Origin: Veillonellaceae bacterium
GTDB taxonomy: Bacteria; Bacillota; Negativicutes; JAAYSF01
DNA: 44,084 nt
Assembly (NCBI GenBank): GCA_012523975.1
Contig: JAAYSF010000051.1
Span: forward strand, 1 to 44,084
Reading direction: 5' to 3'
The position numbers were made by a program, and so were the translations under genes. Every line of letters begins with the position of its first letter. Position 1 is the stretch's first letter. This document shows positions 32,268 to 42,889 of the stretch, in pieces. Under the pieces are notes generated by a model. It worked only from the letters and a program-made list of their open reading frames with translations. It had not been told where the DNA came from and did not search any database.

Positions 32268-33335
32268 TTATAAGTATTTCATTACTTGCTCGCCCATTTC
32301 CTGCGTTGTGACTTTGATACAACCCGGTCTATAAAGATCGGACGTACGATAGCCTGCCTCTAATACCTTTTCCACCGCCTGCTCAATTTTATCAGCTATT
32401 GCCGCTTGATCAAGCGAATAGCGAAACATCATTGCTGCAGATAAGATCGTCCCCAGCGGATTGGCAATACCCTGGCCGGCAATATCAGGCGCTGAACCAT
32501 GAATTGGTTCATATAGGCCAGGCCCATCTCCAATACTGGCTGAAGGCAGCATACCAATTGAGCCGGTAATAACCGCCGCTTCATCACTTAGAATATCACC
32601 AAAAAGATTGCCGGTAACAACAACATCAAAGTTTGACGGAGCCAAGACTAACTGCATCGCGCAGTTGTCGATATAAAGGTGGTTTAAGCGGACATCAGGG
32701 AAGGCCTTGACCGTTTTCTCCGCAGTCCGACGCCATAATCTTGATGAGGCTAGAACATTAGCTTTGTCGACTGAAACTACCGATTTACGTCTCATTTCAG
32801 CGATTCGGCAGGCCATTTTGACAATCCGGCTTACTTCTTGGTCATTATAGATTTCTGTATCCCAGGCTTGCTCTACATCTCCAACAAGGCTGGCTTCCGA
32901 CCGAGGACCATAATAGATGCCACCGTTTAACTCCCGGACTATTACCATATCAACATCAGTCACAACCTCAGGCTTTAGCGGCGAAAAGCCCGCAAGAGCA
33001 GGAAAAACCCTGATGGGACGGAGATTGGCATACAATCCAAGTGCTTTTCTTAGTCCTAGAATGGCCTTTTCGGGCCGCAGTTCCGGCGCAACATTATCCC
33101 AAGCCGGCCCCCCAACTGCCCCTAGAAGAATAGCATCAGCAGATAGGCAGCTATTTACAGTGTCCTCAGGCAAAGGCTTACCATAACGGTCAATGGCGTC
33201 GCCGCCCGCAGCTTTAGTTTCGAAGTTCAAACTAACCCCGCTATTGCGGACGGCTGCCTGACAAACCTTTACTGCTTGTTCAGTTATCTCAGGTCCAATA
33301 CCATCGCCCGGAATTACTACGATGTTCTTATTCAC
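32268..33335 (-). CDS. leuB: 3-Isopropylmalate dehydrogenase
   Basis: A 355-residue NAD enzyme that oxidises and decarboxylates 3-isopropylmalate to 2-ketoisocaproate. It starts NIVVIPGDGIGPEITEQAV. Substrate residues lie in LGLYANLRPIRVFPAL and VRELNGGIYYGPRSE. The metal-binding Asp are in LFGDILSDEAAVITGSIGMLPSAS, followed by the NAD motif EPIHGSAPDIAGQGIANP. The start is a GTG at 33335, after AAGGAGGAG, sharing one base with the leuD stop. It is the last gene of leuACDB. Confidence 0.97.
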   Translation of the reverse strand: MNKNIVVIPGDGIGPEITEQAVKVCQAAVRNSGVSLNFETKAAGGDAIDRYGKPLPEDTVNSCLSADAILLGAVGGPAWDNVAPELRPEKAILGLRKALGLYANLRPIRVFPALAGFSPLKPEVVTDVDMVIVRELNGGIYYGPRSEASLVGDVEQAWDTEIYNDQEVSRIVKMACRIAEMRRKSVVSVDKANVLASSRLWRRTAEKTVKAFPDVRLNHLYIDNCAMQLVLAPSNFDVVVTGNLFGDILSDEAAVITGSIGMLPSASIGDGPGLYEPIHGSAPDIAGQGIANPLGTILSAAMMFRYSLDQAAIADKIEQAVEKVLEAGYRTSDLYRPGCIKVTTQEMGEQVMKYL

Positions 33336-33823
33336 TACCGCTCCTCCTTTACAAAATTGATCAAGCCCCCGGCTTGAGCAATTTTCTGAATAAACGGCGG
33401 CAATGAAGGAGCCTGGAATACTTCACCGGTTGTAACATTTTCTACTTTTCCGGCTGCAGCGTCGACTCTTATCTGGTCACCGTTGTTAAAATGATTAACC
33501 GCATCGCCAAGTTCAATAAGCGGCAAGCCAATGTTGATGGCATTTCGATAGAATATCCGCGCAAAACTATCGGCAATCACGCAGGTAATGCCCGCAGCTT
33601 TGATTGCCACCGGCGCGTGCTCCCGTGATGAACCGCAGCCGAAGTTCCGGCCTGCAACAATAATTTCACCTTGCTGCACCGCATCGGCAAACGAGGGATC
33701 GATATCCTCCATACAGTGCTTAGCCAGTTCAGCTGGATCTGAGGTGTTCAAATACCGAGCCGGAATTATAACATCAGTATCAACATTGTCGCCATAACGC
33801 CAGATTTTCCCTTCAAGAATCAT
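33335..33823 (-). CDS. leuD: 3-Isopropylmalate dehydratase small subunit
   Basis: A 162-residue swivel domain. Motifs are [43 protein letters not shown] and [14 protein letters not shown]. The short length is the type paired with the ~420-residue LeuC found in Clostridia and archaea. ATG at 33823 overlaps the leuC stop by 4 bases and follows GGGAGG. It isomerises 2- to 3-isopropylmalate together with LeuC. Confidence 0.96.
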   Translation of the reverse strand: MILEGKIWRYGDNVDTDVIIPARYLNTSDPAELAKHCMEDIDPSFADAVQQGEIIVAGRNFGCGSSREHAPVAIKAAGITCVIADSFARIFYRNAINIGLPLIELGDAVNHFNNGDQIRVDAAAGKVENVTTGEVFQAPSLPPFIQKIAQAGGLINFVKEER

Positions 33824-35082
33824 GCTAATACCTCCCATGGAGCAGCGATCCGTCCGAGAACTGCACTTGCCGCCGCTACGGCCGGCCCTGCCAAATAAAC
33901 TTCACTGTCAACATGGCCCATCCGGCCCCTAAAATTGCGGTTTGTTGTTGAAACCGCCCGTTCCCCGGCTGCCATGATTCCCATATAACCGCCTAAACAC
34001 GGTCCGCAGGTAGGGGTGCTGACGACGGCGCCGGCCTTGATAAAGGTCTCAATATAGCCTGCTTCCATAGCCTGCAGGTAAACTTGCTGACTACCCGGGA
34101 TAATTATAGCCCGCACATCCGGGTGGACAGCTTTTCCCTTCAGTACTGCTGCTGCCTGAGCCAAGTCTTCTAATCTCCCGTTGGTACAAGAGCCAATGAC
34201 CACCTGTTGAATTATCACCTCATCAATTTCAGTAACCGGGTGAACGTTCTCGGGTAAATGCGGGAAGGCTACCACTGGTTTTAGTTCACTTAAATTAATT
34301 TTTACTGTTCGACAGTAACGGGCATCATCATCAGCTGTTACCGGCTGGTAATCCTTCTTAACTCTAGTCTTTATATATTCCATTGCTATCTTATCAACTG
34401 GGAATATCCCATTCTTCGCCCCGGCCTCAATTGCCATATTAGCAATCGTCAGCCTGTCGGCCATCGTCAAAGCGGCTACACCGTCGCCGCAGAACTCCAA
34501 AGACTGGTACCGGGCGCCATCTACTCCGATTTCACCGATAAGCGTTAAAATAACGTCCTTGCCGGTCACCCATTGGGGCAGCTCTCCGGTTAGCTCTACT
34601 TTTATGCTGGGAGGTACCTTAAACCAAGCTTTGCCTGTTGCCATTGCCGCTCCGACATCGGTAGATCCAACCCCGGTGGCAAAAGCCCCAACCGCGCCAT
34701 AGGTACAGGTGTGAGAATCGGCGCCGATAATCACCTCACCGGGCGCTACCAAGCCCTGCTCGGGCAGAAGCACATGCTCTATTCCCATTCTGCCGACCTC
34801 AAAGTAGTTGTTGATTTTGTGTTTCTTGACAAACTCCCGCATAATTTTAGCCATCTCAGCGGATTTAATATCTTTGTTAGGCGTAAAGTGATCGGGAACC
34901 AGGACAATCTTGTCAGTATCAAATACCGGTTTGCCGATTTTTTCAAACTCTTTTGCCGCTGGCGGAAAGGTAATATCATTAGCTAACACTACATCAACGC
35001 TGCACTCAATTAATTGGCCAGGCTCGACTGCCGGCAGCTGTGCATGACGAGCCATGATTTTTTCGGTCATTGTCATTCCCAT
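33820..35082 (-). CDS. leuC: 3-Isopropylmalate dehydratase large subunit
   Basis: A 420-residue aconitase-family subunit binding a 4Fe-4S cluster. Cluster Cys are in [13 protein letters not shown] and [35 protein letters not shown] is the other family block. It belongs to the oxygen-sensitive short LeuC type. ATG at 35082 follows GGGGGGAA, 2 bases after the leuA stop. Confidence 0.96.
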   Translation of the reverse strand: MGMTMTEKIMARHAQLPAVEPGQLIECSVDVVLANDITFPPAAKEFEKIGKPVFDTDKIVLVPDHFTPNKDIKSAEMAKIMREFVKKHKINNYFEVGRMGIEHVLLPEQGLVAPGEVIIGADSHTCTYGAVGAFATGVGSTDVGAAMATGKAWFKVPPSIKVELTGELPQWVTGKDVILTLIGEIGVDGARYQSLEFCGDGVAALTMADRLTIANMAIEAGAKNGIFPVDKIAMEYIKTRVKKDYQPVTADDDARYCRTVKINLSELKPVVAFPHLPENVHPVTEIDEVIIQQVVIGSCTNGRLEDLAQAAAVLKGKAVHPDVRAIIIPGSQQVYLQAMEAGYIETFIKAGAVVSTPTCGPCLGGYMGIMAAGERAVSTTNRNFRGRMGHVDSEVYLAGPAVAAASAVLGRIAAPWEVLA

Positions 35083-35084
35083 TC

Positions 35085-36632
35085 TTATATTCCCCCCACT
35101 GCTTCATTCTGCTTCGGGCACCCGCAGACAGCCATAATCCTATTAACGGCATTGATATACGCCCGGGCGCTTGCTTCTATTACATCAATACTGAGACCGC
35201 GTCCGATAAATGTACGGCCGTCTTGCTCCAGCCATACTGTAGCCTCGCCAAGCGCGTCCTCACCTGAAGTAACAGCTTTTAATTGATAATCTTTAAGACG
35301 AATTGTAAAACCGACAGCTTTCTCGATTGCCTTGAATGTTGCATCAACCGGACCAAAACCGCAGCTGGCCTCCTCAACGACACCACCATCTGTTTCTAAC
35401 CGTACCGAAGCTGTTGCGACCATCTGATTGCCGCTCGCAACATGGTGATAAGCCAGCCGGAAATGTTCATCAATGGCATGCTGATAATCAGCAATTAGGG
35501 CTTCAATATCACGGTCATAGACAACTTTCTTACGATCAGCAAGTTCCTTAAACTCTTTAAAGATGGCGCTAATCTCTTTGTCGGTTAATTCGTAGCCAAG
35601 ACGGGTAACTTTATCCTCAAAAGCATGCCGGCCTGAGTGTTTTCCAAGCACGATGGCGTTTTGGCTGACCCCAACCGTTTCCGGTCTGATAACCTCATAA
35701 GTGAGAGGATTGTTTAAAACTCCATGTTGATGAATGCCTGATTCATGGGCAAAAGCATTATCACCTACAATGGCTTTATTAGGCGGAACGACCACTCCGG
35801 TATAGCCGCTCACTAGACGCGAAGTGCGGTATAGCTGACGAGTATCGATATTAGTCACGGCCTGGTAATACTCTTTTCTGGTTGCTAAGGCCATTACTAA
35901 TTCTTCCATCGCGGCATTTCCGGCCCGTTCACCGATTCCGTTGACAGTGCACTCAATCTGCCTGGCGCCGTTAGCGATAGCAGCCAGCGAATTTGCAACA
36001 GCCATCCCCAAATCATCATGACAGTGGACACTGATAACCGCCTTGTCGATATCACTAACAGTATTCTTCAAATGAGCAATCAGTGCGCCGAATTCGCCCG
36101 GCGTCGAATAACCAACGGTATCGGGGACATTAATTACATTAGCACCTGCCGCAATAACGGCGCTATAAACTTGGGTAAGGAAATTCCAATCCGACCGTGA
36201 GGCATCCTCGCATGAAAATTCAATGTCTGAGGTGAACTTCTTTGCATAACGAACAGCTTCTACTGCTCGCGCCAGCATTTCGTCTCTGGTCATTTTGAGT
36301 TTATATTCAAGATGAATATCACTCGATGCTAGGAAAACATGAATCCTAGGATTTTCAGCCTGACGCAGTGCCTCCCTTGCAACATCGATATCTTTCTTGT
36401 CTGCTCTTGCTAAACCCGCTACTACTGTACCTTTCACAGCCGCCGCTATTTGGCTGACTGCAGCGAAATCACCGGGCGAGGCAACAGGAAAGCCAGCCTC
36501 AATTACATCAACCCGCAGTTTTGCTAATGCCTGAGCCAGTTCAATTTTCTCGCGTACATCAAGGCAAACACCTGGTGTTTGTTCGCCATCGCGTAATGTC
36601 GTGTCAAAAATTTTAATTACTCTAGTATCCAT
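35085..36632 (-). CDS. leuA: 2-Isopropylmalate synthase
   Basis: A 515-residue enzyme that condenses acetyl-CoA with 2-ketoisovalerate, the committed step to leucine. The catalytic barrel has [14 protein letters not shown], metal His in [19 protein letters not shown], and [18 protein letters not shown]. The C-terminal regulatory domain (from about residue 390) is complete and normally binds leucine for feedback control. ATG at 36632 follows TAGGAGG. Its leader carries two tandem RNA switches. Confidence 0.96.
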   Translation of the reverse strand: MDTRVIKIFDTTLRDGEQTPGVCLDVREKIELAQALAKLRVDVIEAGFPVASPGDFAAVSQIAAAVKGTVVAGLARADKKDIDVAREALRQAENPRIHVFLASSDIHLEYKLKMTRDEMLARAVEAVRYAKKFTSDIEFSCEDASRSDWNFLTQVYSAVIAAGANVINVPDTVGYSTPGEFGALIAHLKNTVSDIDKAVISVHCHDDLGMAVANSLAAIANGARQIECTVNGIGERAGNAAMEELVMALATRKEYYQAVTNIDTRQLYRTSRLVSGYTGVVVPPNKAIVGDNAFAHESGIHQHGVLNNPLTYEVIRPETVGVSQNAIVLGKHSGRHAFEDKVTRLGYELTDKEISAIFKEFKELADRKKVVYDRDIEALIADYQHAIDEHFRLAYHHVASGNQMVATASVRLETDGGVVEEASCGFGPVDATFKAIEKAVGFTIRLKDYQLKAVTSGEDALGEATVWLEQDGRTFIGRGLSIDVIEASARAYINAVNRIMAVCGCPKQNEAVGGI

Positions 36633-36674
36633 AAAAATCGCCTCCTAATTATTAGTGCTGGGGTAGAAAAGGTA

Positions 36675-36940
36675 AAAAATAAAACGCCCCTATTGGCAGT
36701 TTCCTGCCAATAGGGGCGTTAACAACGCGGTACCACCCTACTTGAATCTCATTGCGCCGAATATCTTCGGCTGGCTGTAACGGAACCACCGCTTTTGCCT
36801 AAAATATACCACACTTAGTATGCAATATACATTCAGCAAAAGAGTTCATGGGCGAGCGTTCAGTAAAGGATCGTACCGATTTCCACCAGCCATCGGCTCT
36901 CTGTTACAATCCCGTCACCAATGTTCCCAATCATAACTTT
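36675..36940 (-). promoter_or_regulatory. T-box leader (leucine specifier) of leuA
   Basis: On the minus strand the conserved stem I piece AGAGAGCCGATGGCTGGTGG is followed by the apical AAATCGG arm. The T-box bulge sequence AGGGTGGTACCGCG lies at 36726-36739. A terminator with arms ACGCCCCTATTGGCAG / CTGCCAATAGGGGCGT (36684-36699 / 36704-36719) is followed by a T-rich tract. A CTC triplet (minus strand 36856-36854) sits in the expected specifier loop, next to the TGGG/CCCA lower stem, and is followed by G, fitting tRNA-Leu(GAG). Uncharged tRNA would stabilise the antiterminator and turn leuACDB on. Confidence 0.93.
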
Positions 36941-36971
36941 TTACGTTTCATATTCTGATTATTTTCTAACT

Positions 36972-37102
36972 AAAAAAAACCTCACGAAAAATCCATGATG
37001 GAACTTTCCGCAAGGGTCTTTTATACCCACGGTGTTGGCTCATTTAAGAGCCCTGTGCCGCTTGGACCTGCGCTTTTCAGCCGGAACCCTAGGCACACTT
37101 CC
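36972..37102 (-). promoter_or_regulatory. ykkC subtype-2 riboswitch, probable ppGpp class, with terminator
   Basis: On the minus strand the leader has GTGCCTAGGGTTCCGG (37096-37081), then CAGGTCCAAGCGGCACAGGG, ACACCGTGGGTATAAAAG and ACCCTTGCGGA. These are the conserved blocks of the ykkC RNA family, and the GCGGCAC...GTGGG form fits subtype 2 (ppGpp/PRPP binders) rather than guanidine-I. A GGAA/TTCC pair can close P1 (37099-37102 with the GTTCC end near 37000). An intrinsic terminator follows: stem 36980-37015, then eight T (36979-36972). Its 5' arm is the 3' end of the aptamer, so ligand binding should prevent termination (an ON switch). The leu context favours ppGpp over PRPP. Confidence 0.85.
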
Positions 37103-37132
37103 ATTATACAAAGTAATAACTGATTTTTGTTT

Positions 37133-37161
37133 ATAGTAACAGATTAAGTGGCGGGGGTCAA
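37133..37161 (-). promoter_or_regulatory. Promoter of the leu operon
   Basis: On the minus strand TTGACC (37156-37161) and TACTAT (37133-37138) are separated by exactly 17 bases, just past the glpC stop. The start of transcription near 37125 would include the full riboswitch. A TATAAT at 37103-37108 is too close to the aptamer and lacks a -35 box. Confidence 0.6.
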
Positions 37162-37173
37162 GACTTTTTTATA

Positions 37174-38382
37174 CTAAGTTTGATTATTTTTCTCATATGC
37201 TCTCCGTAAAACCGATAGCGGATGACATGTCGTTGCTCCTGAACCATGCTCGATTTGCAGCCGGCATGTTCCGCACTCTGAGATAACAGCGTCTATTTTG
37301 CTGGCCTTAATCTTATCAAAAAGCTTTCGGCCAATCCTCATTGCAATGTCATATTTATCTGCTTTAAGTCCATAACTGCCGGAAATCCCACAACAGCCGG
37401 CATCAACATCTTGAGTTGTAGGGCCCGGTACCATTCCCAGCAAATCAAGCGCTGGCAGACCCATTCCTTGAACTCGCAGATGGCAAGGCGCATGGTATAG
37501 ATACCGCTCATTTAATAGGCTGAAATTAGTATTCAGCCGCCCTTCGTCATGAAGTTTTAGTAGAAATTCTGACGCATCATATAAATGTTTGGCATTCTCA
37601 TTAACCTGTTCAGAAGCGAATAATTCCTGATATTCCTGCTTCAACATTAAAAGACAGCTCGTGCAACCCATAATAATCGGATAGCCAAGATCGATCCACT
37701 TTTGTAAAGTTTGAGTATTCTGATGAACATTTTGCTTAGCTTCGTCAAAAAAGCCGTTTACAATCAAGGGCGACCCGCAGCATGCGAAAGCTTCGTCAAC
37801 TATCACCTCGTATTTATTGGCCTGCATTACCGCTACAATATCCAAACCAACTTGCGGATCATTAAAATTTATATAACAACCAACATAAAACACCACTTTA
37901 TCAGGATAGCTTTGCTGGCGCAGCATTTTAAACTGTTTTATAAACGACTTGCCGACAAAATGGGGTATTGGCGCTTTATCGGAAATACCGACTAAGTCCA
38001 TCAGCCCTAACTTACGCCCAATTGCCATTCCCATATTCGTAAAAACAGCCGGGAGAGATTCACTTAGTTTGCCCATGCGCTCCCCATGCGAAAGCAGACG
38101 GTCTCTCAGCTTAGGTTTAAAACTTTTATAATATTTTGCTCTGGCCAGCATATTAAGTGTTGAAATCGGTACACCGGACGGACAAGCTATATCACAATTC
38201 TTACAGTTTGTGCAATAATCTAATGACGGCTCATAGTCATCCTGCGATAACCGCATCCTCTCTAAGGCTGGCCCAACCATTTTCGGGCCGCGGAAATTAG
38301 GAGTCGCTGCTGCTACAGGACAATGAGCAACACAAACAGTACAAGCTGTGCATTTATCCGGATTATTCAGATGTTTCTTCAT
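37174..38382 (-). CDS. glpC: Anaerobic glycerol-3-phosphate dehydrogenase subunit C
   Basis: A 402-residue iron-sulfur subunit. The N-terminus has two 4Fe-4S motifs (CTACTVCVAHCPV and CTNCKNCDIACPSGVP). Two CCG-type domains follow (VGCYINF ... ACCGSPLIVNGF and HAPCHLRVQGMG ... GCCGISGSYG), as in HdrB-like electron carriers. It links the GlpAB catalytic dimer to the membrane quinone pool. ATG at 38382 follows GGGGAGAGG. It is the last gene of glpFKABC. No terminator is evident before the leu promoter, so some read-through into the leu leader is possible. Confidence 0.93.
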   Translation of the reverse strand: MKKHLNNPDKCTACTVCVAHCPVAAATPNFRGPKMVGPALERMRLSQDDYEPSLDYCTNCKNCDIACPSGVPISTLNMLARAKYYKSFKPKLRDRLLSHGERMGKLSESLPAVFTNMGMAIGRKLGLMDLVGISDKAPIPHFVGKSFIKQFKMLRQQSYPDKVVFYVGCYINFNDPQVGLDIVAVMQANKYEVIVDEAFACCGSPLIVNGFFDEAKQNVHQNTQTLQKWIDLGYPIIMGCTSCLLMLKQEYQELFASEQVNENAKHLYDASEFLLKLHDEGRLNTNFSLLNERYLYHAPCHLRVQGMGLPALDLLGMVPGPTTQDVDAGCCGISGSYGLKADKYDIAMRIGRKLFDKIKASKIDAVISECGTCRLQIEHGSGATTCHPLSVLRRAYEKNNQT

Positions 38383-38395
38383 TGTACCTCTCCCC

Positions 38396-39637
38396 TTAGA
38401 CCGACATAGCTGCTTTATATCCTGATGAAACAGCGACTCCATTCCCGGACTTTTCGAAACAATAGTCGTAGCCGGCTAAAGTACGACCGGCGATACAAAC
38501 ATTTGATAAAATCGTCGTTCCTGTTTCATCAATCGGCCGCATTCTCTGGTCGACTGCTATGCCAATCTTAGCAAATGGCTGTTCCCGATTTGAAAATAAT
38601 GTCTGATTCGTCCAATTATCCCGCTCTAAAGGAGTTTTAACCGGCAGGTTGAAAATCGGTTCTATCACCTGATCAGAGTTGGCAATAAGTCCGCCGCCAT
38701 AAATTCCGCCGGTTGCCAGGATAAAACTTTTTGCATAATAAGAACGCTGACGGTCAGCACTCTCAGTCACTACAGCTAGGCATCTGCCGTTTTCAATCAC
38801 CGACCCGGTTACCACAGCCTGCTCAATAACTTTTACACCTAGCTTTTTCACATGATTGATAAGCAAACTGCGCAGCCTTAGTCCGGTTATTGCTGGCGGT
38901 ATCGTCACAGTTTCCAGCAAATAGCACTCAAGGTTCTTTTTAAGCCAATTAAGAATCCTATAATCAGGACTTGTACCGAGCACCGGCGGCATGATTAGCA
39001 AACTGCCCCGCTTCACTTTTTGACTAAGCTGAACAGCAAATTCTTTGAGTCCTTCATCTGTTTCCAGCCAACGCGCAATATCAAGGTTGCTTAAATCGCG
39101 GCCGCCAAATGGAGGAGTTATCGTTACGATTTCATAATTGCCGCCATAACCAGGCATAGCAGCTAGATTTTGGGCAATTAACCGGGGATAAAAGTCTTTG
39201 AGATATTTAAAGCCTACGATTATTCTGTTTGTTGTTTTTTCAAGACTACTGATATCCATGGTTCTAGGCACTATGCAAGTCGGTTTCAAGGTCCCCGCTG
39301 CAGTCGGTATCCATTGTATCTGATTACAGCTGCCAATTTGCGGATAACCTTCTTCTTGGCATATCTTAAGGAAATAATTAATAGCTTCTTCTACTGTTTC
39401 AACACCAATCTTACGATAGGGATGCTCTTGTGCCAGTCTGGGAATGGCGGCAATCGGATTATTTGCCGGGCTTCCATCACCCAGGCAGCCAAGAATATCG
39501 ATTATACCTCCGGCAATTGTGAGTGTCCCTGCGCCTTGCGCTAAAAGAGTAACCTTTTTGCCCTGCCCTGCCGCTGTCGAGGCTGCAACAAGACCTGCTA
39601 AACCACTGCCAATTACAACAATGTCACTCTTCCGCAT
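38396..39637 (-). CDS. glpB: Anaerobic glycerol-3-phosphate dehydrogenase subunit B
   Basis: A 413-residue flavoprotein subunit. It begins with the FAD-binding motif SDIVVIGSGLAGLVAASTAA and has later blocks FILATGGIYGGGLIAN and the C-terminal NVCIAGRTLAGYDYCFEKSGNGVAVSSG. Length is close to Escherichia coli GlpB. I chose ATG at 39637, which gives the family-like N-terminus; a GTG overlapping the glpA stop (39724) would add 29 residues that run through a hairpin. The ribosome site GGGGCG is weak, so translation may depend on the upstream hairpin or on coupling to glpA. Confidence 0.88.
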   Translation of the reverse strand: MRKSDIVVIGSGLAGLVAASTAAGQGKKVTLLAQGAGTLTIAGGIIDILGCLGDGSPANNPIAAIPRLAQEHPYRKIGVETVEEAINYFLKICQEEGYPQIGSCNQIQWIPTAAGTLKPTCIVPRTMDISSLEKTTNRIIVGFKYLKDFYPRLIAQNLAAMPGYGGNYEIVTITPPFGGRDLSNLDIARWLETDEGLKEFAVQLSQKVKRGSLLIMPPVLGTSPDYRILNWLKKNLECYLLETVTIPPAITGLRLRSLLINHVKKLGVKVIEQAVVTGSVIENGRCLAVVTESADRQRSYYAKSFILATGGIYGGGLIANSDQVIEPIFNLPVKTPLERDNWTNQTLFSNREQPFAKIGIAVDQRMRPIDETGTTILSNVCIAGRTLAGYDYCFEKSGNGVAVSSGYKAAMSV

Positions 39638-39660
39638 TATCTTATCGCCCCATTTATCGC

Positions 39661-39699
39661 CTAGCCCGATTCCGACGCTTAAGCTCGGAATCGGGCTAG
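39661..39699 (-). other. Perfect hairpin between glpA and glpB
   Basis: CTAGCCCGATTCCGA (39661-39675) and TCGGAATCGGGCTAG (39685-39699) are perfect 15-base inverted copies with a 9-base loop containing CTTAAG. On the minus strand no T-tract follows; the sequence continues GCGATAAATGGGGCG into the glpB ribosome site. It is therefore an intra-operon stability or translation element rather than a terminator. Confidence 0.6.
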
Positions 39700-39720
39700 G
39701 CTTTAAAATATTTCGGCTAG

Positions 39721-41307
39721 TCACTGTATATTCAGACTGCCTCCATAAATTCCGCGCATGAGTTCGGCCTCGCGGATGGCATTACCCCATAAAACCGGCC
39801 GAATGCCCTTCCAACGTTCTTCAAGGATTTCTTTAAACAACGTGGTGGAATCCTGGGCAAAGCCAAGCTCACTGGCTTCGCCTACACTGCGGTAAGTACA
39901 GAAAGCACTCTGACAGGTTCCCATTCCAATTCGCGTTTTTCGGCGAACGTCGCTTAGCGAATAGGTGAAACTATCCGAAGCCGCCTCAATCATCTCTGCT
40001 ATTGTTACATTCTCGCACTCACATAATAATTGGCGGGTTTCGGGGTGGTCTTGCATGCGCTTGACCACCCTTTCCAAACCGCTTGTTCCCAATCGTGAGG
40101 CAGCGAGATTAGTTCCGTAAGCCGGAAAATAGGATCGGGCTTTCGTAATCAGCTCTGGCGGCGGGTCCTCAATCAACGGCTCAAGCGCAGTACGACATGC
40201 TGCATTTATCTTTAAATATTTGCAAACAGCATCGGTCATCTTTTCAGCCATCAGTCGGAAAGTTGTTAGTTTACCGCCAACAATGCTGAAAAAACCGCTA
40301 AGCCCATCATTACTATGGTCAAGGATAACAAAATTACGTGAGGCGCCCCGTCCTGTAGCATTAGGGTCGGCGCTATACAGCGGACGTGTCCCGGTAAAGG
40401 CCCGCAAAATGCGATAGTCTTTTAAATCATCAAACAAAGCCTCGCCAATATCCAGCATCTTCAGAACTTCTTCAGTTGATGGTACTGTATCGTCCGGTTG
40501 TTCGGCTGGTGAGGAAGTCGTACCTAATATAGTTATCGAACCATGCGGCACAAAAATGTCTCCATCCCCGGCCGGTCGCAGCCGGTTTATTACCCGACTT
40601 GTAATTCGATGATTAAAAGCTACCAGCGTTCCTCGATCAGGCTGAACATGTACGTTGATTCCAGCGAGGGCTGCTATCTTTCCGGCCCATGAACCGGCTG
40701 CACTTACAATACTGTCGCACTCAATATTCTCTGTCTCGCCTGTTAACACGTTACGGATTTTCACCCCGCTTATTTTGCCATTGCTGTGCTCTATACCAAG
40801 CACTTCGCAATAGGTTTTAATCCGTCCGCCGTATTTTTGCGCCGAAGCCGCATTCTGCCATACAAGCCTGAAACCGTCAATGGCTGCATCAGGTACACGA
40901 TATATAGCTTTTATTCTTGAGCTTAAATTTGGTTCAAGCCGCAATGCTTCACTCGGGGAAACTTCCGCAGCCGGTATGCCGACCTTATGGCAAGCTGCAA
41001 CCCACTTTCTCTCGAATTGAGCATCATCATCAACGGTTCTAACGAAAAAGCCTTCGGTAGCTTCTACGCAATGTTTGCCAATCCTTCGTAAAATACTATT
41101 CTCTTCGATGCATTCTTTGGCTGCCTCCGCGTCTTTTACGGCATAACGTCCGCCACTGTGTAACAGGCCATGAAATCGCGAACTTGTTCCATGCGCTAAA
41201 TCTCGCTGCTCTATCAGCAGCGCATCAACACCCCGCATGCATAAGTCACGCAGAATCCCGATCCCAGTCACACCCCCGCCGATAACTACTACGGATGCCT
41301 TTTCCAT
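39721..41307 (-). CDS. glpA: Anaerobic glycerol-3-phosphate dehydrogenase subunit A
   Basis: A 528-residue FAD enzyme that oxidises glycerol-3-phosphate to dihydroxyacetone phosphate. The FAD start is VVVIGGGVTGIGILRDLCMRG, with FHGLLHSGGRYAVKD, DGFRLVWQNAASAQKYGG and SIVGGKLTTFRLMAEKM. The C-terminus carries a BFD-like [2Fe-2S] domain (LLCECENVTIAEMIEA ... GMGTCQSAFCTYR), which separates it from aerobic GlpD. ATG at 41307 follows GAGGAGA. Confidence 0.94.
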   Translation of the reverse strand: MEKASVVVIGGGVTGIGILRDLCMRGVDALLIEQRDLAHGTSSRFHGLLHSGGRYAVKDAEAAKECIEENSILRRIGKHCVEATEGFFVRTVDDDAQFERKWVAACHKVGIPAAEVSPSEALRLEPNLSSRIKAIYRVPDAAIDGFRLVWQNAASAQKYGGRIKTYCEVLGIEHSNGKISGVKIRNVLTGETENIECDSIVSAAGSWAGKIAALAGINVHVQPDRGTLVAFNHRITSRVINRLRPAGDGDIFVPHGSITILGTTSSPAEQPDDTVPSTEEVLKMLDIGEALFDDLKDYRILRAFTGTRPLYSADPNATGRGASRNFVILDHSNDGLSGFFSIVGGKLTTFRLMAEKMTDAVCKYLKINAACRTALEPLIEDPPPELITKARSYFPAYGTNLAASRLGTSGLERVVKRMQDHPETRQLLCECENVTIAEMIEAASDSFTYSLSDVRRKTRIGMGTCQSAFCTYRSVGEASELGFAQDSTTLFKEILEERWKGIRPVLWGNAIREAELMRGIYGGSLNIQ

Positions 41308-41325
41308 TTTAGTATCTCCTCTGTA

Positions 41326-42858
<1,533 letters not shown>

Positions 42859-42889
42859 TTACATTTGCAATTTTTTATTAACCTCTTAT

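Noticed and set aside
36842-36847. GAACTC on the minus strand as the T-box specifier
   Set aside because: It lies 3' of the CCCA arm that closes stem I; the CTC followed by G at 36854-36856 is in the expected loop.
37103-37108. Perfect TATAAT just before the ykkC aptamer
   Set aside because: A start from it would remove the 5' strand of P1, and no -35 box fits; the TTGACC/TACTAT promoter upstream is better.
39638-39724. 29-residue N-terminal extension of GlpB from a GTG overlapping the glpA stop
   Set aside because: It would be translated through a perfect hairpin, has its GGAGG 15 bases away, and does not fit the family N-terminus.
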